A stretch of DNA of 64,000 nucleotides from an uncultured Prevotella sp. (GCA_905234815.1 CAJOIX010000002.1:43074-107073), one strand, 5' to 3'; counted from the first letter of the stretch, positions 39,000-50,342 are shown. Notes: generated from the letters alone by a model not told the origin. Numbers and translations: made by a program.

Positions 39000-40334
39000 A
39001 TGATAGTCATGAAATTTGGGGGTACCTCTGTTGGAAGCCCCGAACGCATAAAAGAAGTTGCCAATATACTGGTAAATTTCGGACAACCCCTGTTGGTAGT
39101 GCTGTCTGCCATGAGTGGCACGACAAACGCCTTGGTTGAAATTGCAAACTGCTACCGTAAGGGCGATAACGGCCAGGCCGGAACACTCATTGCCGAACTG
39201 CAACAAAAATATCAGCAGCACGTGCAGTCGCTGTACGCTACAGAAGAGATGCGCCAGAAGACCGCAGCGCTGCTCGAAGATAAATTCAACTTTATCCGCT
39301 CGTTTGCTGGCGATTATTTCTCTTCGTTTGAAGAAAAGCAGATTGTTGCCCAAGGCGAAATCATGAGCACCAACATGATGGTGAACTATCTGGTAGAATG
39401 TGGCTATGCCGCTTGTCTGCTCAATGCGCTCAACATGGTTTACACCAATAAAGACGGTGAACCAGACATGGAGAAGATTTCTCAGGCCACCCACGCCGCC
39501 CTATCAGCCAATCCCAACAAGCAGATATACGTGACGCAGGGTTTTATTTCGACCAATGCCTTTGGCGAAACCGACAATCTGCAGCGTGGCGGCTCTGACT
39601 ATACAGCCACCCTCTTAGGCGCAGCCATTCGCTCGGAAGAGGTACAGATATGGACTGATGTGGATGGAATCCACACGGCCGACCCACGCATTGTAACAAA
39701 TACACGTGCAATTCGCGAGGTGAGCTTCAACGAAGCAGCCGAATTGGCACGATTCGGAGCAAAAATTCTTCACCCCACTTGCGTGATTCCTGCACAAAAA
39801 GCTGATGTGCCCATCCGACTGAAATATACGATGGACCCAGAGGCAGAAGGCACACTCATCACAAACAGCCCGTCAACCTCTTCTTCGTCAGCAGCCGCAA
39901 CACCCACTGCGATTGCCTCGAAGGAGCCTATAACGCTGTTGCGCCTGCAGCCCAAGCACAACATTTCCGCCACCACGCTGCTAAAGCGCGTATGCGATGA
40001 ACTCATTGCTCACCAGCTTCAGCCAGACTTGACAGCTCTCTGCGGCGGAAACATACTCATGGCGATTGGCAACGACGCAATGACAGAGGACTTTATTGAG
40101 AGAGTGCAGCTTTGGAGTTATCTGAACAAGGACATGAACTGTTCGCTGATAGCCATTGTGGGCGACTACGAAGATAATGAAAAACTGAGGGGATGTGTTA
40201 TGGATGCCGTTCCGCAACAGGCAATAAAGGTGCATTTGCAGGGTATCTCCCCCTTGAGCATCTCATTTGTGGTGAAAAGAGACGACCGAGATGCCTTTAT
40301 CTCATTAATGCATCAACAGTTATTTGCCTTGTAA
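39000..40334 (+). CDS. lysC: Aspartate kinase (monofunctional)
   Basis: MKFGGTSVGSPERI, GRGGSDYTA-like QRGGSDYTATLLGAA, WTDVDGIHTADPRIV; start could also be ATG 39009. Confidence 0.92.
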   Translation: MIVMKFGGTSVGSPERIKEVANILVNFGQPLLVVLSAMSGTTNALVEIANCYRKGDNGQAGTLIAELQQKYQQHVQSLYATEEMRQKTAALLEDKFNFIRSFAGDYFSSFEEKQIVAQGEIMSTNMMVNYLVECGYAACLLNALNMVYTNKDGEPDMEKISQATHAALSANPNKQIYVTQGFISTNAFGETDNLQRGGSDYTATLLGAAIRSEEVQIWTDVDGIHTADPRIVTNTRAIREVSFNEAAELARFGAKILHPTCVIPAQKADVPIRLKYTMDPEAEGTLITNSPSTSSSSAAATPTAIASKEPITLLRLQPKHNISATTLLKRVCDELIAHQLQPDLTALCGGNILMAIGNDAMTEDFIERVQLWSYLNKDMNCSLIAIVGDYEDNEKLRGCVMDAVPQQAIKVHLQGISPLSISFVVKRDDRDAFISLMHQQLFAL

Positions 40335-41149
40335 GCGTCGAAAAGAGTTTTCGCTTCGGGGTAACGTTCTTGAAAAGCCTTGATCTTAAATTCTAATGCG
40401 GTTTGAAAGCGTTGATTCTCTTCACTATCCGGACGGAAAGGACGATGGTGAAGGGCATCTTTCAGCGGTTTCCATGCTGCAAGGAAATCCAGCGTATCTG
40501 CTGAGCCATAAGTCTGAACAAACTGCTCATAAATATAATCAACCGCCTGTTCGGAGGGATGAATCATATCGGGCGAATAGAACCTGTAGTCGCGCAGGAA
40601 ATCCATCATGATTTCGTAAGCAGGAAAATAGCTTGAACAGCCTGGTTGTGCTTTCACCACATTGTCGGATGCGAGCAACAAGGTAGCCTTAGAGAGTTGG
40701 CTCTCGTGAAATCCATACTTCTTATAACGTATGGGACTCACCGTAAAGATAATCTGAATAGCAGGATTTTTCTCTTGCAATGCCTGTACTGCCTGCAGAA
40801 GATATTCCGTACACTCATCCACATTCAGCACTTTTTCTTCGAATAACTGTTGCGGTCGTTTTTGACAGTTATCAACGATATTACCAGTTGACCGCTCGAT
40901 GTATATGTGATTGGTTCCTAATGTAATAACCGCAATGTCTGGAACGAATTTGGAGAATTCTTGGATGGTGTGAAGAATGGAGGCTGGATTGTACATAACC
41001 CCATAGGGATTGACCGCTGCCTGAAAGAGATCGCCCTGAAATCTGCGGCCAATACTATCGGCAAAACAGGAACCCACAAACAAGATTTTTTCTATGGACT
41101 CAATCTTAAAAGATGAGGGTGGAATGATTACAGGTGTTTGCAGTTCCAT
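40313..41149 (-). CDS. GSCFA-domain protein
   Basis: ILFVGSCFADSIGRRF, NPYGVMYNPASI, MIHPSEQAVDYIYEQF. Confidence 0.85.
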   Translation of the reverse strand: MELQTPVIIPPSSFKIESIEKILFVGSCFADSIGRRFQGDLFQAAVNPYGVMYNPASILHTIQEFSKFVPDIAVITLGTNHIYIERSTGNIVDNCQKRPQQLFEEKVLNVDECTEYLLQAVQALQEKNPAIQIIFTVSPIRYKKYGFHESQLSKATLLLASDNVVKAQPGCSSYFPAYEIMMDFLRDYRFYSPDMIHPSEQAVDYIYEQFVQTYGSADTLDFLAAWKPLKDALHHRPFRPDSEENQRFQTALEFKIKAFQERYPEAKTLFDAYKANNC

Positions 41150-41205
41150 GTTTTATAACGGTTGTTTTCAGTGAGCAAATAAATAATGACTGCGGTGGAT
41201 TGCCT

Positions 41206-43761
41206 TTAAGCGTTGGTGCCAGTCTTTCGCTGGCGCAAAGCATTGAGGAGACGCGGGTGTGAGGACGCAATGGCAGCAAGCAATACTCCGATGACTAACA
41301 AGAGCAAAACGATGCTGGCGATAGTGGCAATGATTTCAGTGGTCTTGACCGACTGAGGTTTAAATGTGAGTACCACTTTGTGCTGGCCAGGCTCGATGCG
41401 AATGGCACGGAGCACGTAATCGACACGGCCAATGGGCGTCTGCAATGAATCGACGGTAGCAGTCCAGCCAGGATAATAGATCTCTGAGAAGACCAGCACA
41501 CCACCCTTTCCGCTCTGCACATCGTAGGTGAGCTGATTGGGCTGATAGTCTGTGATGGTTACTCGTGAGAGGGTATCCTGCTCAGTGCTGGAGCCTAAGA
41601 TGCTTTCAAATCGTTTATCGGCCACGGCCACATGGCGAAGCGGCAACCGCGAAAGGGCATCCAGCTCGTCGTTGGCATTATCAACATATTCCACACGGTC
41701 AACCATCCACGCATTGCCATAGGTGTAAGGATTGAGCAGGGGCACGGTCTGATTGTCGCTCAGCGGCAAAATGAAGTACTTGGCATTGAGCATATTGAGC
41801 ACAGGGAACAGCGAGTCGCCTTTGATCATTGTCATATCGCCCATAGCAGACGCCACAGCAGGAAGGAGTTTGTTCATTTCAGGCTGTATGTGGGCGTCAA
41901 TCAGTTCCTGATAACGACGCAGCTTGGCTGCATGATAACCGCCGATGGATTTATGATAATACGATGTATTGTTCTCGTTGAAAGTATTCCCGGCGAGATT
42001 AAGCACGCGATAATCAAGCGACTGATCCAAGAGAATCTGCTCGTCGGTAGGTGTCTTGGGCTGCGGCTGGTCGCGGAGACTTTTCTCAACAAACATTTCA
42101 TCGAAGAGATAACGCTTGTTGATTTGCCACATATCAACAAGACAGAGCACAGCCAACAAACCGACAAGCCATTCTTGGCGGAGCTTTCCGAAGCGGAACA
42201 AGAGCAACAGGCCGCAACCGAGCAAGATAATCCACATAGATCGCCAGCAATCGGCCACGAAGATATGCTGGTGCATTTCGGCAACATTGCCAAGCAATGC
42301 GCTGGAAAGGCCGGCCAATTCAGGCTGCTGTTGTGTGATGACCCGTTCTATGTGTTCTGCCGTCTGTATATCGCTGCCAGAGATGAACTCGAAAAAGACT
42401 GTGGGCATCAGGGCAAAAGTGAGGCAAATGCCTGCAGTGAGCGCCAGGCTGATGAGCCATGCCCGCACTTCGTGCTTTTCGATCTTTGCTGTTCGGCGCT
42501 GGATAATCTCATTGAGCGCCATGACGGCTAACAGCGGAATGGTAAATTCTGCAATTACGAGTATGGATGCCACTGTACGGAATTTAGCATACATCGGCAT
42601 ATAATCGATGAAGAAATCAGTAAGAGGCATGAAATTGCGCCCCCACGAGAGCAGTATGGACAAAATGGTGGCAGCAAGGAGTGCCCACTTCATGGGACCC
42701 TTCACAATGAAGATGCCGAGCACAAAGAGAAATAAAACAAAAGCTCCGACATAAACAGGACCTGATGTGCCGGGCTGGGTGCCCCAATAGGATTCAAAAT
42801 AGTTGTAGAACTGTGCCAATTCCGGATCAGCCTTCTCCATGGCCTTCTCATCGCGAGAGAGTGGGAATGAAGCGCCTCCCTTGGTGTTGGGAATTAAAAG
42901 TGTCCACGTTTCGTCCAGTCCATAGCTCCACTGTGTAATATAGTCGCGATCTAATCCGCTATTTGTCTGATTGGCACTATTGCTTTTCACCAATTCGCTT
43001 TTACCGCGCATAGATTCCTGGCCATACTCCCAAGTGTGATAAAGATTACTGAGGTTGATGAGTATGCCTAAGGCTGCACCAAGAATACAAACTCCCGTGG
43101 CGCGCCAGAAACGAATCATCTGCTTTTGACGAATTGCTTCGACGAGGAAAGCAATCACCATAAATAAAAGCGGGAAAAGGAAGTAATAGGTCATTTGCAC
43201 ATGATTGGCCTTCACTTCAAAAGCCGTAAATATGGCTGTAAGAATCAATCCCCAGAGATATTTTCCCCGATAGGCCAGCACCACTCCACCAATCATGGGC
43301 GGAAGATAGGCCAAGGCCATCACCTTCCAGATGTGACCAGCAGCAATGATGATAAAGAAGTAGGAAGAAAAGGCCCACAGGATAGAGCCTAAAGCGGCTA
43401 ATTCACGTCGGAAGTTGAATGCACGCAGCATGATATAGAAGCCCAAAAGATAGGCAAAAACGTACCAAACATTTTCGGGCAGCCACAAGTGGTAAGCATC
43501 CATGAGAGCTCCCAAGGGGCGTGTGGAAGTATAGGAGGGTGCCGTCTGATATGTGGGCATTCCAGAAAATGTAGCATTGGTCCAGCGTGTGTGATGTCCC
43601 GTCTGCTCGTAATAAAGAGTTTGTTCCTGACCTGCTCCACGACCGGCTGAAGCGTCATGGCGGTATAATATGCGGCCTTCCAAATCAGCAGGCATGAAAT
43701 AGGCAAACGCTATTGCAGCAAAAACGAGAATAAAAAATACATCCCAAAGATATTTTTTCAT
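41206..43761 (-). CDS. YfhO-family membrane protein
   Basis: 851 aa, many TM segments; LNMLNAKYFILP, SEIYYPGWTATVDS, LRAIRIEPGQHKVVLTFKP. Confidence 0.85.
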   Translation of the reverse strand: MKKYLWDVFFILVFAAIAFAYFMPADLEGRILYRHDASAGRGAGQEQTLYYEQTGHHTRWTNATFSGMPTYQTAPSYTSTRPLGALMDAYHLWLPENVWYVFAYLLGFYIMLRAFNFRRELAALGSILWAFSSYFFIIIAAGHIWKVMALAYLPPMIGGVVLAYRGKYLWGLILTAIFTAFEVKANHVQMTYYFLFPLLFMVIAFLVEAIRQKQMIRFWRATGVCILGAALGILINLSNLYHTWEYGQESMRGKSELVKSNSANQTNSGLDRDYITQWSYGLDETWTLLIPNTKGGASFPLSRDEKAMEKADPELAQFYNYFESYWGTQPGTSGPVYVGAFVLFLFVLGIFIVKGPMKWALLAATILSILLSWGRNFMPLTDFFIDYMPMYAKFRTVASILVIAEFTIPLLAVMALNEIIQRRTAKIEKHEVRAWLISLALTAGICLTFALMPTVFFEFISGSDIQTAEHIERVITQQQPELAGLSSALLGNVAEMHQHIFVADCWRSMWIILLGCGLLLLFRFGKLRQEWLVGLLAVLCLVDMWQINKRYLFDEMFVEKSLRDQPQPKTPTDEQILLDQSLDYRVLNLAGNTFNENNTSYYHKSIGGYHAAKLRRYQELIDAHIQPEMNKLLPAVASAMGDMTMIKGDSLFPVLNMLNAKYFILPLSDNQTVPLLNPYTYGNAWMVDRVEYVDNANDELDALSRLPLRHVAVADKRFESILGSSTEQDTLSRVTITDYQPNQLTYDVQSGKGGVLVFSEIYYPGWTATVDSLQTPIGRVDYVLRAIRIEPGQHKVVLTFKPQSVKTTEIIATIASIVLLLLVIGVLLAAIASSHPRLLNALRQRKTGTNA

Positions 43762-43799
43762 GACGTGAAATATGTTTCTAATAAATTATATTTGGCGAC

Positions 43800-43891
43800 A
43801 AAGGTACGATTTAGCGAGCAAAGAGCAAAATCGTTTTGGCTCTTTCAAGCATGAGTACCTTATCAAAAGGTACGATTTAGCGAGCAAAGAG
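43800..43891. repeat. Direct repeat AAAGGTACGATTTAGCGAGCAAAGAG, two copies (43800-43825, 43866-43891), 66-bp period
   Basis: 26/26 identical by eye. Confidence 0.95.
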
Positions 43892-44031
43892 TAATTCAAC
43901 TTCGTACTGCCACGGGGCATGACTAAACAAATAATCGGAACTTGGCGTGCACAATTCAGCCCAGCTGCATATTGCGGCTGGGCTGCGAGGATGAATACCT
44001 TTAAAGAATTTTTAGTTGACGGAAATAGAAG

Positions 44032-45258
44032 TCAGGCTTGGCGCTGTATAATTTCGAGACACATACGGCCGTTGTGGTAAGGACATTTCCAAAAGCCGGC
44101 TTTGTCGTCGGTGGTGTTCAATTTTCCGTCGGCATATCGACTCCAATACCACTCTCCGTTCTTGTAGTCAATGAGATTGTCCTTGACATATTGCCAACAG
44201 CGCAGTGCCTTCTTGAGCGCCGCTTTATCGTCGAAATGCTGATAGATGTTGAAGAACCCAACAATGGCCTCTGCTTGTACCCACCAATGAAGATCGCGAT
44301 CAGCAGAGGCATTGGAGGGAGATACTTGGGCTTCATGAATCATAGATCCATCAGGATTGAGTCCTTTCTCGGACGCACGGGCTATCTTCTCGACAAGTGG
44401 TTCTATCTCTTGCAAGAGCGGCTTGTCGCCGAGCACGAGGGCCGCTTCATGAATGAGCCAAGAACATTCTATATCATGCCCATAACTTTCTATTTGGCTG
44501 CCTCCAAGTGTCCAGTCATTATTGAAAAAGAGGTCCAAGTGGTAGGTATGCCGGTTGAGTATTTTATCCTTGAAGATACAGATGATATTCCGAAGCGCTT
44601 CAGCCACACAAGCTGCCTGCGGGTGTGACGGGGTACCGCAAGCAAGAGGAGGATAGATTTCTGTTAGGGTGCGATAAAGATTGGTGTAGGCTTCAAGGAT
44701 GTGAAGATGCGTATTTTGTGATTTGGGGTAATTTGCATCGTGTTGGGAAAGACGCATATCGTCGATTGACTGCCAAGAGCGTGTGGTGGCCTCGATATAT
44801 CCGCCCCACTGATGATCTAAAGCATGGGTTTCAATAATCTGGAAGAGAGAAACCGCATATTGGAGCGCCTCGGGGTCGGAAGTGGCGCGCGCAAATTCTG
44901 ACAAGCCATAGATAGCAAAGGCTATTGCATAGAATTGCTTCTTGGTGTCGGCTGGTGTACCATCATAGTTCAGACTCCAGAACACGCCGCCGTATTCGCG
45001 GTCAATGAAATGATCGATGAGGTATTGCTTGGCACGTTCTGCTACTTGCAAATAGTCTCTTTTTCTCAATACTCTATATGCTGCAGAAAAAGTCCACAGG
45101 ATGCGTGCATTGAGGATTGCACCTTTGCAAGCCGTGGGGTGCAGCGTGCCATCGCCAGAGATGCGCCCGTAGAATCCTCCATGCTGATGGTCAATCATAT
45201 TGTCCATCCAGAATTTGAGGATATTTTCTTGAAGAATTTGAGTCATTTCTTGCTTCAT
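44032..45258 (-). CDS. AGE-family epimerase, likely cellobiose/mannobiose 2-epimerase
   Basis: FWMDNMIDHQHGGFYGRISGDG, RILWTFSAAYR, GGVFWSLNYDG, HILEAYTNLYR; adjacent GH130 and MFS genes. Confidence 0.9.
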   Translation of the reverse strand: MKQEMTQILQENILKFWMDNMIDHQHGGFYGRISGDGTLHPTACKGAILNARILWTFSAAYRVLRKRDYLQVAERAKQYLIDHFIDREYGGVFWSLNYDGTPADTKKQFYAIAFAIYGLSEFARATSDPEALQYAVSLFQIIETHALDHQWGGYIEATTRSWQSIDDMRLSQHDANYPKSQNTHLHILEAYTNLYRTLTEIYPPLACGTPSHPQAACVAEALRNIICIFKDKILNRHTYHLDLFFNNDWTLGGSQIESYGHDIECSWLIHEAALVLGDKPLLQEIEPLVEKIARASEKGLNPDGSMIHEAQVSPSNASADRDLHWWVQAEAIVGFFNIYQHFDDKAALKKALRCWQYVKDNLIDYKNGEWYWSRYADGKLNTTDDKAGFWKCPYHNGRMCLEIIQRQA

Positions 45259-45276
45259 AAGGCAGGAAAATCTATT

Positions 45277-46623
45277 TTACTTTCTGAGAGGATAAATATA
45301 CAAAAGTACCAGCATGATAAGCGTGATTATGGCTGGAAAGAGTGAGAAGAGCGCCCAAATCATGGTGCGCACGGCAGGGAGATTGGTGATGGTTATGATG
45401 GTTTCGCCCGTGGCAGTTGTACCAGAGGCAAATCCAGCCAGTCCGAGCAACAATGCCACTAACGATCCAGAGATGGCGGTGCCAAACTTCTGCGCCATGG
45501 TTCCTGAGGAGAAGATGAGTCCTGTGGAGGATGTTCCGTTGTGCTCGGTTGCATAGTCGGCAACATCGGCATACATAGACCAAAGCAATGGAGAGAAGAT
45601 GCCAATTCCCATGGATGTGAGAATAACCACGGCAACCATTAGGAAAATATAATCGGCATCCATAGGTATGAAGAAATAGGCTATGGAAGAAAATAGGCAT
45701 CCGATCAGTGCAACGAAGAATGCTTTCCGTTTGTTGCCTACCCACTTAGTAAAGGATGGTGAGAATGCACCAAAAATCATGCAGGTCAGCTCACCAAATG
45801 TCATAAAGACTGTATAGTTAATAATGAGTCCGTTGACGGTAACATCACCATGAAGGCAGTATTCAAACATATATCCAGCCACGGCATAGCGGAAGCCGTT
45901 GAAGAAATTCATGCCTATACCAATAAGCGTAAGGACAATCCATGGCTTATTCCTAAAAAGATCTGCAAAGGGTTTAAGTGAGAATTTTTCGGCGCGGATA
46001 ATCTTGATTCTTTCTTTGGTGAGTAGTCCACAGGCAAGTGTTCCAGCTGTGGCAAGGATTCCAAAGAATGCGCCCAACACCGCATATTGATGCTGGGGTG
46101 TACCACCGACAAAGCGCTGTAAGTATGGGAAAGAGAGCAATGTAACAAATCCCATGGCATAAGCACCAACCATTCGGAAACTGGAGAATTGATTCTTTTG
46201 ATTATCATCGTCGGTCATGACACCCAGGAGTGAGCCGTAGGGCACATTGACCGCCGTGTAAACAACCATCATGAGGATATAGAGCGAATAGGCCCAAATA
46301 CGCTTTCCTGTAATGCCCAAATCGGGAGTGTAGAGAAGCAGGGCGAATATCAGTCCGAGTGGCACAGCACCGAAAATCATCCATGGACGGTAGGTTCCCC
46401 AACGCGATTGTGTACGATCGGCAAGAGCCCCCATCAGTGGATCAGTCACAACATCGAACATTCTGGCCAAGAGCATGAGCGTGGCAGTATCGGCGATTGT
46501 AAGTCCAAACACATTGGTAAAGAACAATGGAAAAGCAATAGACATGACTTTCCACGTAATGCCACCAGCAGCGGCGTCACCTAAGGCATAGCCAATTTTT
46601 TCAGACAATGAGATTTTTGCCAT
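45277..46623 (-). CDS. MFS (GPH family) sugar:cation symporter
   Basis: KIGYALGDAAAGGITWKVMSIAFPLFFTNVFGL, DVVTDPLMGALADRTQSRWGTYRPW. Confidence 0.9.
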   Translation of the reverse strand: MAKISLSEKIGYALGDAAAGGITWKVMSIAFPLFFTNVFGLTIADTATLMLLARMFDVVTDPLMGALADRTQSRWGTYRPWMIFGAVPLGLIFALLLYTPDLGITGKRIWAYSLYILMMVVYTAVNVPYGSLLGVMTDDDNQKNQFSSFRMVGAYAMGFVTLLSFPYLQRFVGGTPQHQYAVLGAFFGILATAGTLACGLLTKERIKIIRAEKFSLKPFADLFRNKPWIVLTLIGIGMNFFNGFRYAVAGYMFEYCLHGDVTVNGLIINYTVFMTFGELTCMIFGAFSPSFTKWVGNKRKAFFVALIGCLFSSIAYFFIPMDADYIFLMVAVVILTSMGIGIFSPLLWSMYADVADYATEHNGTSSTGLIFSSGTMAQKFGTAISGSLVALLLGLAGFASGTTATGETIITITNLPAVRTMIWALFSLFPAIITLIMLVLLYIYPLRK

Positions 46624-46629
46624 AATGAT

Positions 46630-47820
46630 TTAACGGGTAAGCGTATTTTTGTTTTTTGCTATGAGTTGTTTGATTGTTTCTACACTTGCACTGGTGCAGA
46701 AGCCGTCGGCAGGGGTATGCAGACAGTAGTCAACGAGGCGTTCGATGGTGGATGTGGCTACATGCAATCGTGTATCGGCTGTAGCATAATAAATAAACAC
46801 TTGGCCGTCGTCGTCGGCTATCCAGCCGTTCGAGAAGGCCACGTTCATCACGTCGCCCACATACTCCTGCCCTTCAGGTGCCAGGAAGTAGCCGCCCGGC
46901 TGGGCTATTACCCGCGTGGGCTCATCAAGAGCCGTCATATACATATATAATACGTAGCGCAGCCCATCTGCCGTATTGCGCACGCCATGAGCCAGATGCA
47001 GCCATCCCTGCGGTGTTTTAATAGGCGCTGGTCCCTCACCGTTTTTCACCTCCATGATTGTGTGATAGTGGCGCGGATTGATGATAATCTCCTCCTCTAT
47101 CTCGGCATGGGTGATATCCTCGCAGAGTCCCCACCCTATGCCACCACCGCTGCCGGTGTCGATGAATCCGTCCTGCGGCCGCGTATAGAACGCATACTTT
47201 CCGTCGACAAATTCCGGGTGCAGCACCACATTCCGCTGCTGACTATTGGATTTGAGGTCTGGCAAACGTTCCCATGTTTTCAGGTCTTTGGTCCGTGCTA
47301 TTGCAGCAGTTGCTGTTGCTGCGCTAAGATTGTGGGGTTGTGTGGGGTCGTGCCGTTCAGCACAGAACACACCATAAATCCAGCCGTCTTCATGCTGGGT
47401 GACGCGCATATCATAGATGTTTACGGCAGGGTCGTCGGTATCAGGCATAGTGACGGGTTCTTCCCAAAATCGCCATTTATCAATACCATTGGGCGACTCG
47501 GCCACAGCGAAGAAAGATTTCCTGTCGGCACCTTCAACTCGACAAACAAGCAGATAGCGGCCGTCGAGCTTGATGGCGCCGGCATTGAGCACTGCGTTCA
47601 TCATGATGCGCTGCATCAGGTAAGGATTGTCTTGCTCCGAGAAATCGTAGCGCCACTCAAGTGGAGTGTGTTCGGCTGTGAGTATGGGATACTGATATTT
47701 CTTGTAAATACCATTACCCTCCTCTTGTGGACAATTTTCTCTGTTGAGCAGAGCCTCATGGCGTGCACGAAGCGATTTGATTTTATCTTTATAAGTGGTT
47801 GTTAAGATGTCTTGTTTCAT
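46630..47820 (-). CDS. GH130 phosphorylase, likely 4-O-beta-D-mannosyl-D-glucose phosphorylase
   Basis: [60 protein letters not shown]; context with epimerase. Confidence 0.9.
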   Translation of the reverse strand: MKQDILTTTYKDKIKSLRARHEALLNRENCPQEEGNGIYKKYQYPILTAEHTPLEWRYDFSEQDNPYLMQRIMMNAVLNAGAIKLDGRYLLVCRVEGADRKSFFAVAESPNGIDKWRFWEEPVTMPDTDDPAVNIYDMRVTQHEDGWIYGVFCAERHDPTQPHNLSAATATAAIARTKDLKTWERLPDLKSNSQQRNVVLHPEFVDGKYAFYTRPQDGFIDTGSGGGIGWGLCEDITHAEIEEEIIINPRHYHTIMEVKNGEGPAPIKTPQGWLHLAHGVRNTADGLRYVLYMYMTALDEPTRVIAQPGGYFLAPEGQEYVGDVMNVAFSNGWIADDDGQVFIYYATADTRLHVATSTIERLVDYCLHTPADGFCTSASVETIKQLIAKNKNTLTR

Positions 47821-50327
47821 TACAGCAAAAATAATTTATTTTTTATAATATACACCCCTTTTGATGCGTGATTCTCTCTCCTGCCATCAAGAGTATAGAT
47901 TTCGGCAGATGTATTGGTTTCTGTTTGTTCTGTCAACGCATCAATGCCTGTAGGTTCATCAGGAGTAGTTGAGCGATACTGCTCAAAGAAATTCATATAT
48001 CGCGTGAACCAATTGCTAGGCGTCTGATGTTTGAGTTCCGGATTGTAGATAATGTGCTTGTTGTCGGCGTCTGTTGCGACATTGTTATATGGAGCCAAGT
48101 TGGTATGAGCAGGACATACATTGTCTTGCAGTCCGACGGATGTGATGATGGGGCATGAGATGCTGGGCGCCAGATTCTTGGTATCGAAATAAGAAAGGAA
48201 AGCAAACATCTCTGCGTCGTTCATGGTTCCTTGATTTTCACGTGCCACATGTGCTGGCCAGTTTACAATGTTGAAATAGTCGGGAAAATCACCCATGAAT
48301 GTGATGGCTGGTGCGATGGCTTTAAATTCCCTACCACTCAAAGCAGCAGCCGCAACGGTGAACGCTCCTCCTTGACTTTGCCCCTCGGCATACAGATTTG
48401 TCATGTCGCTTGTTGGGCGTGTGGCCATGAAATCGATGGCGCGCACACAATCCATATATGCGCCACGATAGTAATAGGAATCTTTATTTCCAAAGTTAAA
48501 TGCAAACCAGTCGCCGTACGAATTGGTGAAATCACCTTGTCCATCGGATTCTCGTTCGTTGGCAGCACGATTGTTGAGACTTTGACCTCGGCAAGACAGA
48601 TAGAACTCTGCATAATCGCTTGTATCTCCATCGCCACTGGGACAATAAGGTTTAAATTCTGTACCACCTGGAGCGTAGGCCGAATCGTAACCAAGGAAGT
48701 GCATTATAACAGGATGCTTCTTTCCGTCGGTAGGTTCAACATAGTAGCCACGAATGGTTACCGGATCACCACTTGTGCCGTCGGGAATTGATTTGAACTG
48801 CACGAGATAAACCTTGCGAGTGGCGGTCGATTTGCTAACGGTACCATTTTCGCCATTGAGCTCTATGAGGATAGGTTCGTCAGTTGCTTCTATAGCAGCC
48901 AGTTGCTCCTTGGCTGCTGCCCAATAGTTTTCAAAATCTGCTTGTTTGTCAGGGGCTGAGACAATATCGGTGGGATTAATGGCGAAGAAGAATTCACGCG
49001 CCAATTCATCGTTTACTGTAATCGTGGCCTTATAGATACCAGGCTCGAGATTGCTCTCAGTAGTGATGGCGATATTCTGGTTAGCACCAGCAGTGATGTT
49101 GACATTCTTCTCAATGGTTTCCGCCGATACCATTTGATCGGTTGTTATTGCAGCCACGACTTTTGCAGCCACACTCTCCGCATACGGGTTTGTGATGTTC
49201 ACTTCAAGATTCGGCTTATCGGCAAATACCCAGTCGCTTGTTACAGGAACAGACAGTGTGAGCGCTTTAATATCGGCTGGATTGATTACTTCAACTGCTG
49301 TGAGCGTGAAGTTTATTCCGCTCACAATACCACCACCGCTTTGCAGTTTTTCAAGCATATCGGCCGTAATGGTGTACTGCTGATACACACCCTTTATATT
49401 AACAAGTGGCGCATCTGGCATATCCATCCATTCGGAAGTGCTCAGTTTAAACTGTGCGCCCGCTTTCACATCTTTAAATTTAAAACGGATATACATCCCT
49501 TCTTTCGCATTGGCAAATTTTGCTGCCGGAATTTGTTCCCATGCGCTCCACGATGGGCCGAAAGTTGTTGAACCTGTCCATGCTGTAAAGGTCTCGCCTG
49601 CAATGTCTTCACTATTACCACTCTGTTCTGCCTTGTACGTTTCCAGAGCCGATACGCAAAGATACTGCGCGGCCAAATCGACAGGACCCGCTTTGAGTGC
49701 GGACAGCTGATCGGCAGTGAGTTTATGGGCAAAGGTTGAGGCCGTCTGCACTGACCCAGCGCAGACATTCACATAATTGCTGCGTACGGCATACTGATGC
49801 CAATCAGCACCATCGTTAATGGCTGATATGGTTACACCAATTAGGTCACCCGCAGAAAAACCGGCAAAGAGCGTAGCATCGAGGGCTGCACTTTGTGTCC
49901 AGCCTTCGTTGTCGTTAACACTACCAGTCCAAATGGTCTTATCGTGATAGAATACTTCAACCTTGGTGAAGGTGTAATTCTTACCAGTGAGATTGATTCC
50001 GTTAGCTTTTACGTCAGCTGCAGTAGTTTCGTTCAGGACAAAACATACGGTAGTGGCATCGCTCACCTGCGTCTGATAATCAGCCATGAGCTGCCAGCTA
50101 CTGGTCTGAATCACTACCCAGGCATCTGTATTGTCGCTAACTTCCGATACGGTTACGGCCAGCACATCGCCAGCATTCACCTTCTTGAGAACATTGTAAT
50201 TCTCTGCAGACAGTGTCTTTGCACTCCACGAGCCTACAGTGTGTTCACCGTTAAACACTTCTTCTGCTGCAAGATTTTGACATAGCAGCACGAGAAAGAA
50301 ATAAAAAAGGAATTTTACGCTTTTCAT
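47820..50327 (-). CDS. Multimodular secreted acetylesterase (CE7/Axe1-like) with three N-terminal repeated modules
   Basis: Signal peptide; esterase core [21 protein letters not shown]...[15 protein letters not shown]...[18 protein letters not shown]-terminal W-G...GD repeats; C-terminal IYTLDGRR...KGVYIIKNK. Confidence 0.82.
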   Translation of the reverse strand: MKSVKFLFYFFLVLLCQNLAAEEVFNGEHTVGSWSAKTLSAENYNVLKKVNAGDVLAVTVSEVSDNTDAWVVIQTSSWQLMADYQTQVSDATTVCFVLNETTAADVKANGINLTGKNYTFTKVEVFYHDKTIWTGSVNDNEGWTQSAALDATLFAGFSAGDLIGVTISAINDGADWHQYAVRSNYVNVCAGSVQTASTFAHKLTADQLSALKAGPVDLAAQYLCVSALETYKAEQSGNSEDIAGETFTAWTGSTTFGPSWSAWEQIPAAKFANAKEGMYIRFKFKDVKAGAQFKLSTSEWMDMPDAPLVNIKGVYQQYTITADMLEKLQSGGGIVSGINFTLTAVEVINPADIKALTLSVPVTSDWVFADKPNLEVNITNPYAESVAAKVVAAITTDQMVSAETIEKNVNITAGANQNIAITTESNLEPGIYKATITVNDELAREFFFAINPTDIVSAPDKQADFENYWAAAKEQLAAIEATDEPILIELNGENGTVSKSTATRKVYLVQFKSIPDGTSGDPVTIRGYYVEPTDGKKHPVIMHFLGYDSAYAPGGTEFKPYCPSGDGDTSDYAEFYLSCRGQSLNNRAANERESDGQGDFTNSYGDWFAFNFGNKDSYYYRGAYMDCVRAIDFMATRPTSDMTNLYAEGQSQGGAFTVAAAALSGREFKAIAPAITFMGDFPDYFNIVNWPAHVARENQGTMNDAEMFAFLSYFDTKNLAPSISCPIITSVGLQDNVCPAHTNLAPYNNVATDADNKHIIYNPELKHQTPSNWFTRYMNFFEQYRSTTPDEPTGIDALTEQTETNTSAEIYTLDGRRENHASKGVYIIKNKLFLL

Positions 50328-50342
50328 TTGAGCGTGTAGCTT

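Noticed and set aside
38928-39000. N-terminal extension of aspartokinase in the ORF track (also 2688, 9474, 23277, 24271 and 32381 starts)
   Set aside because: Extensions overlap upstream genes or lack family similarity; internal ATGs (39000, 2712, 9528, 23400, 24307, 32333) fit family N-termini better.
41632-42531. 299-aa plus-strand ORF
   Set aside because: Antisense to the YfhO gene; no domain, no upstream promoter, typical shadow ORF.
43957-43985. CAGCCCAGC...GCTGGGCTG hairpin at the end of the PUL as an intrinsic terminator
   Set aside because: Stem is good but no U tract follows on the minus strand; left unassigned.
46987-47805. 272-aa plus-strand ORF
   Set aside because: Antisense to GH130; no recognisable family.
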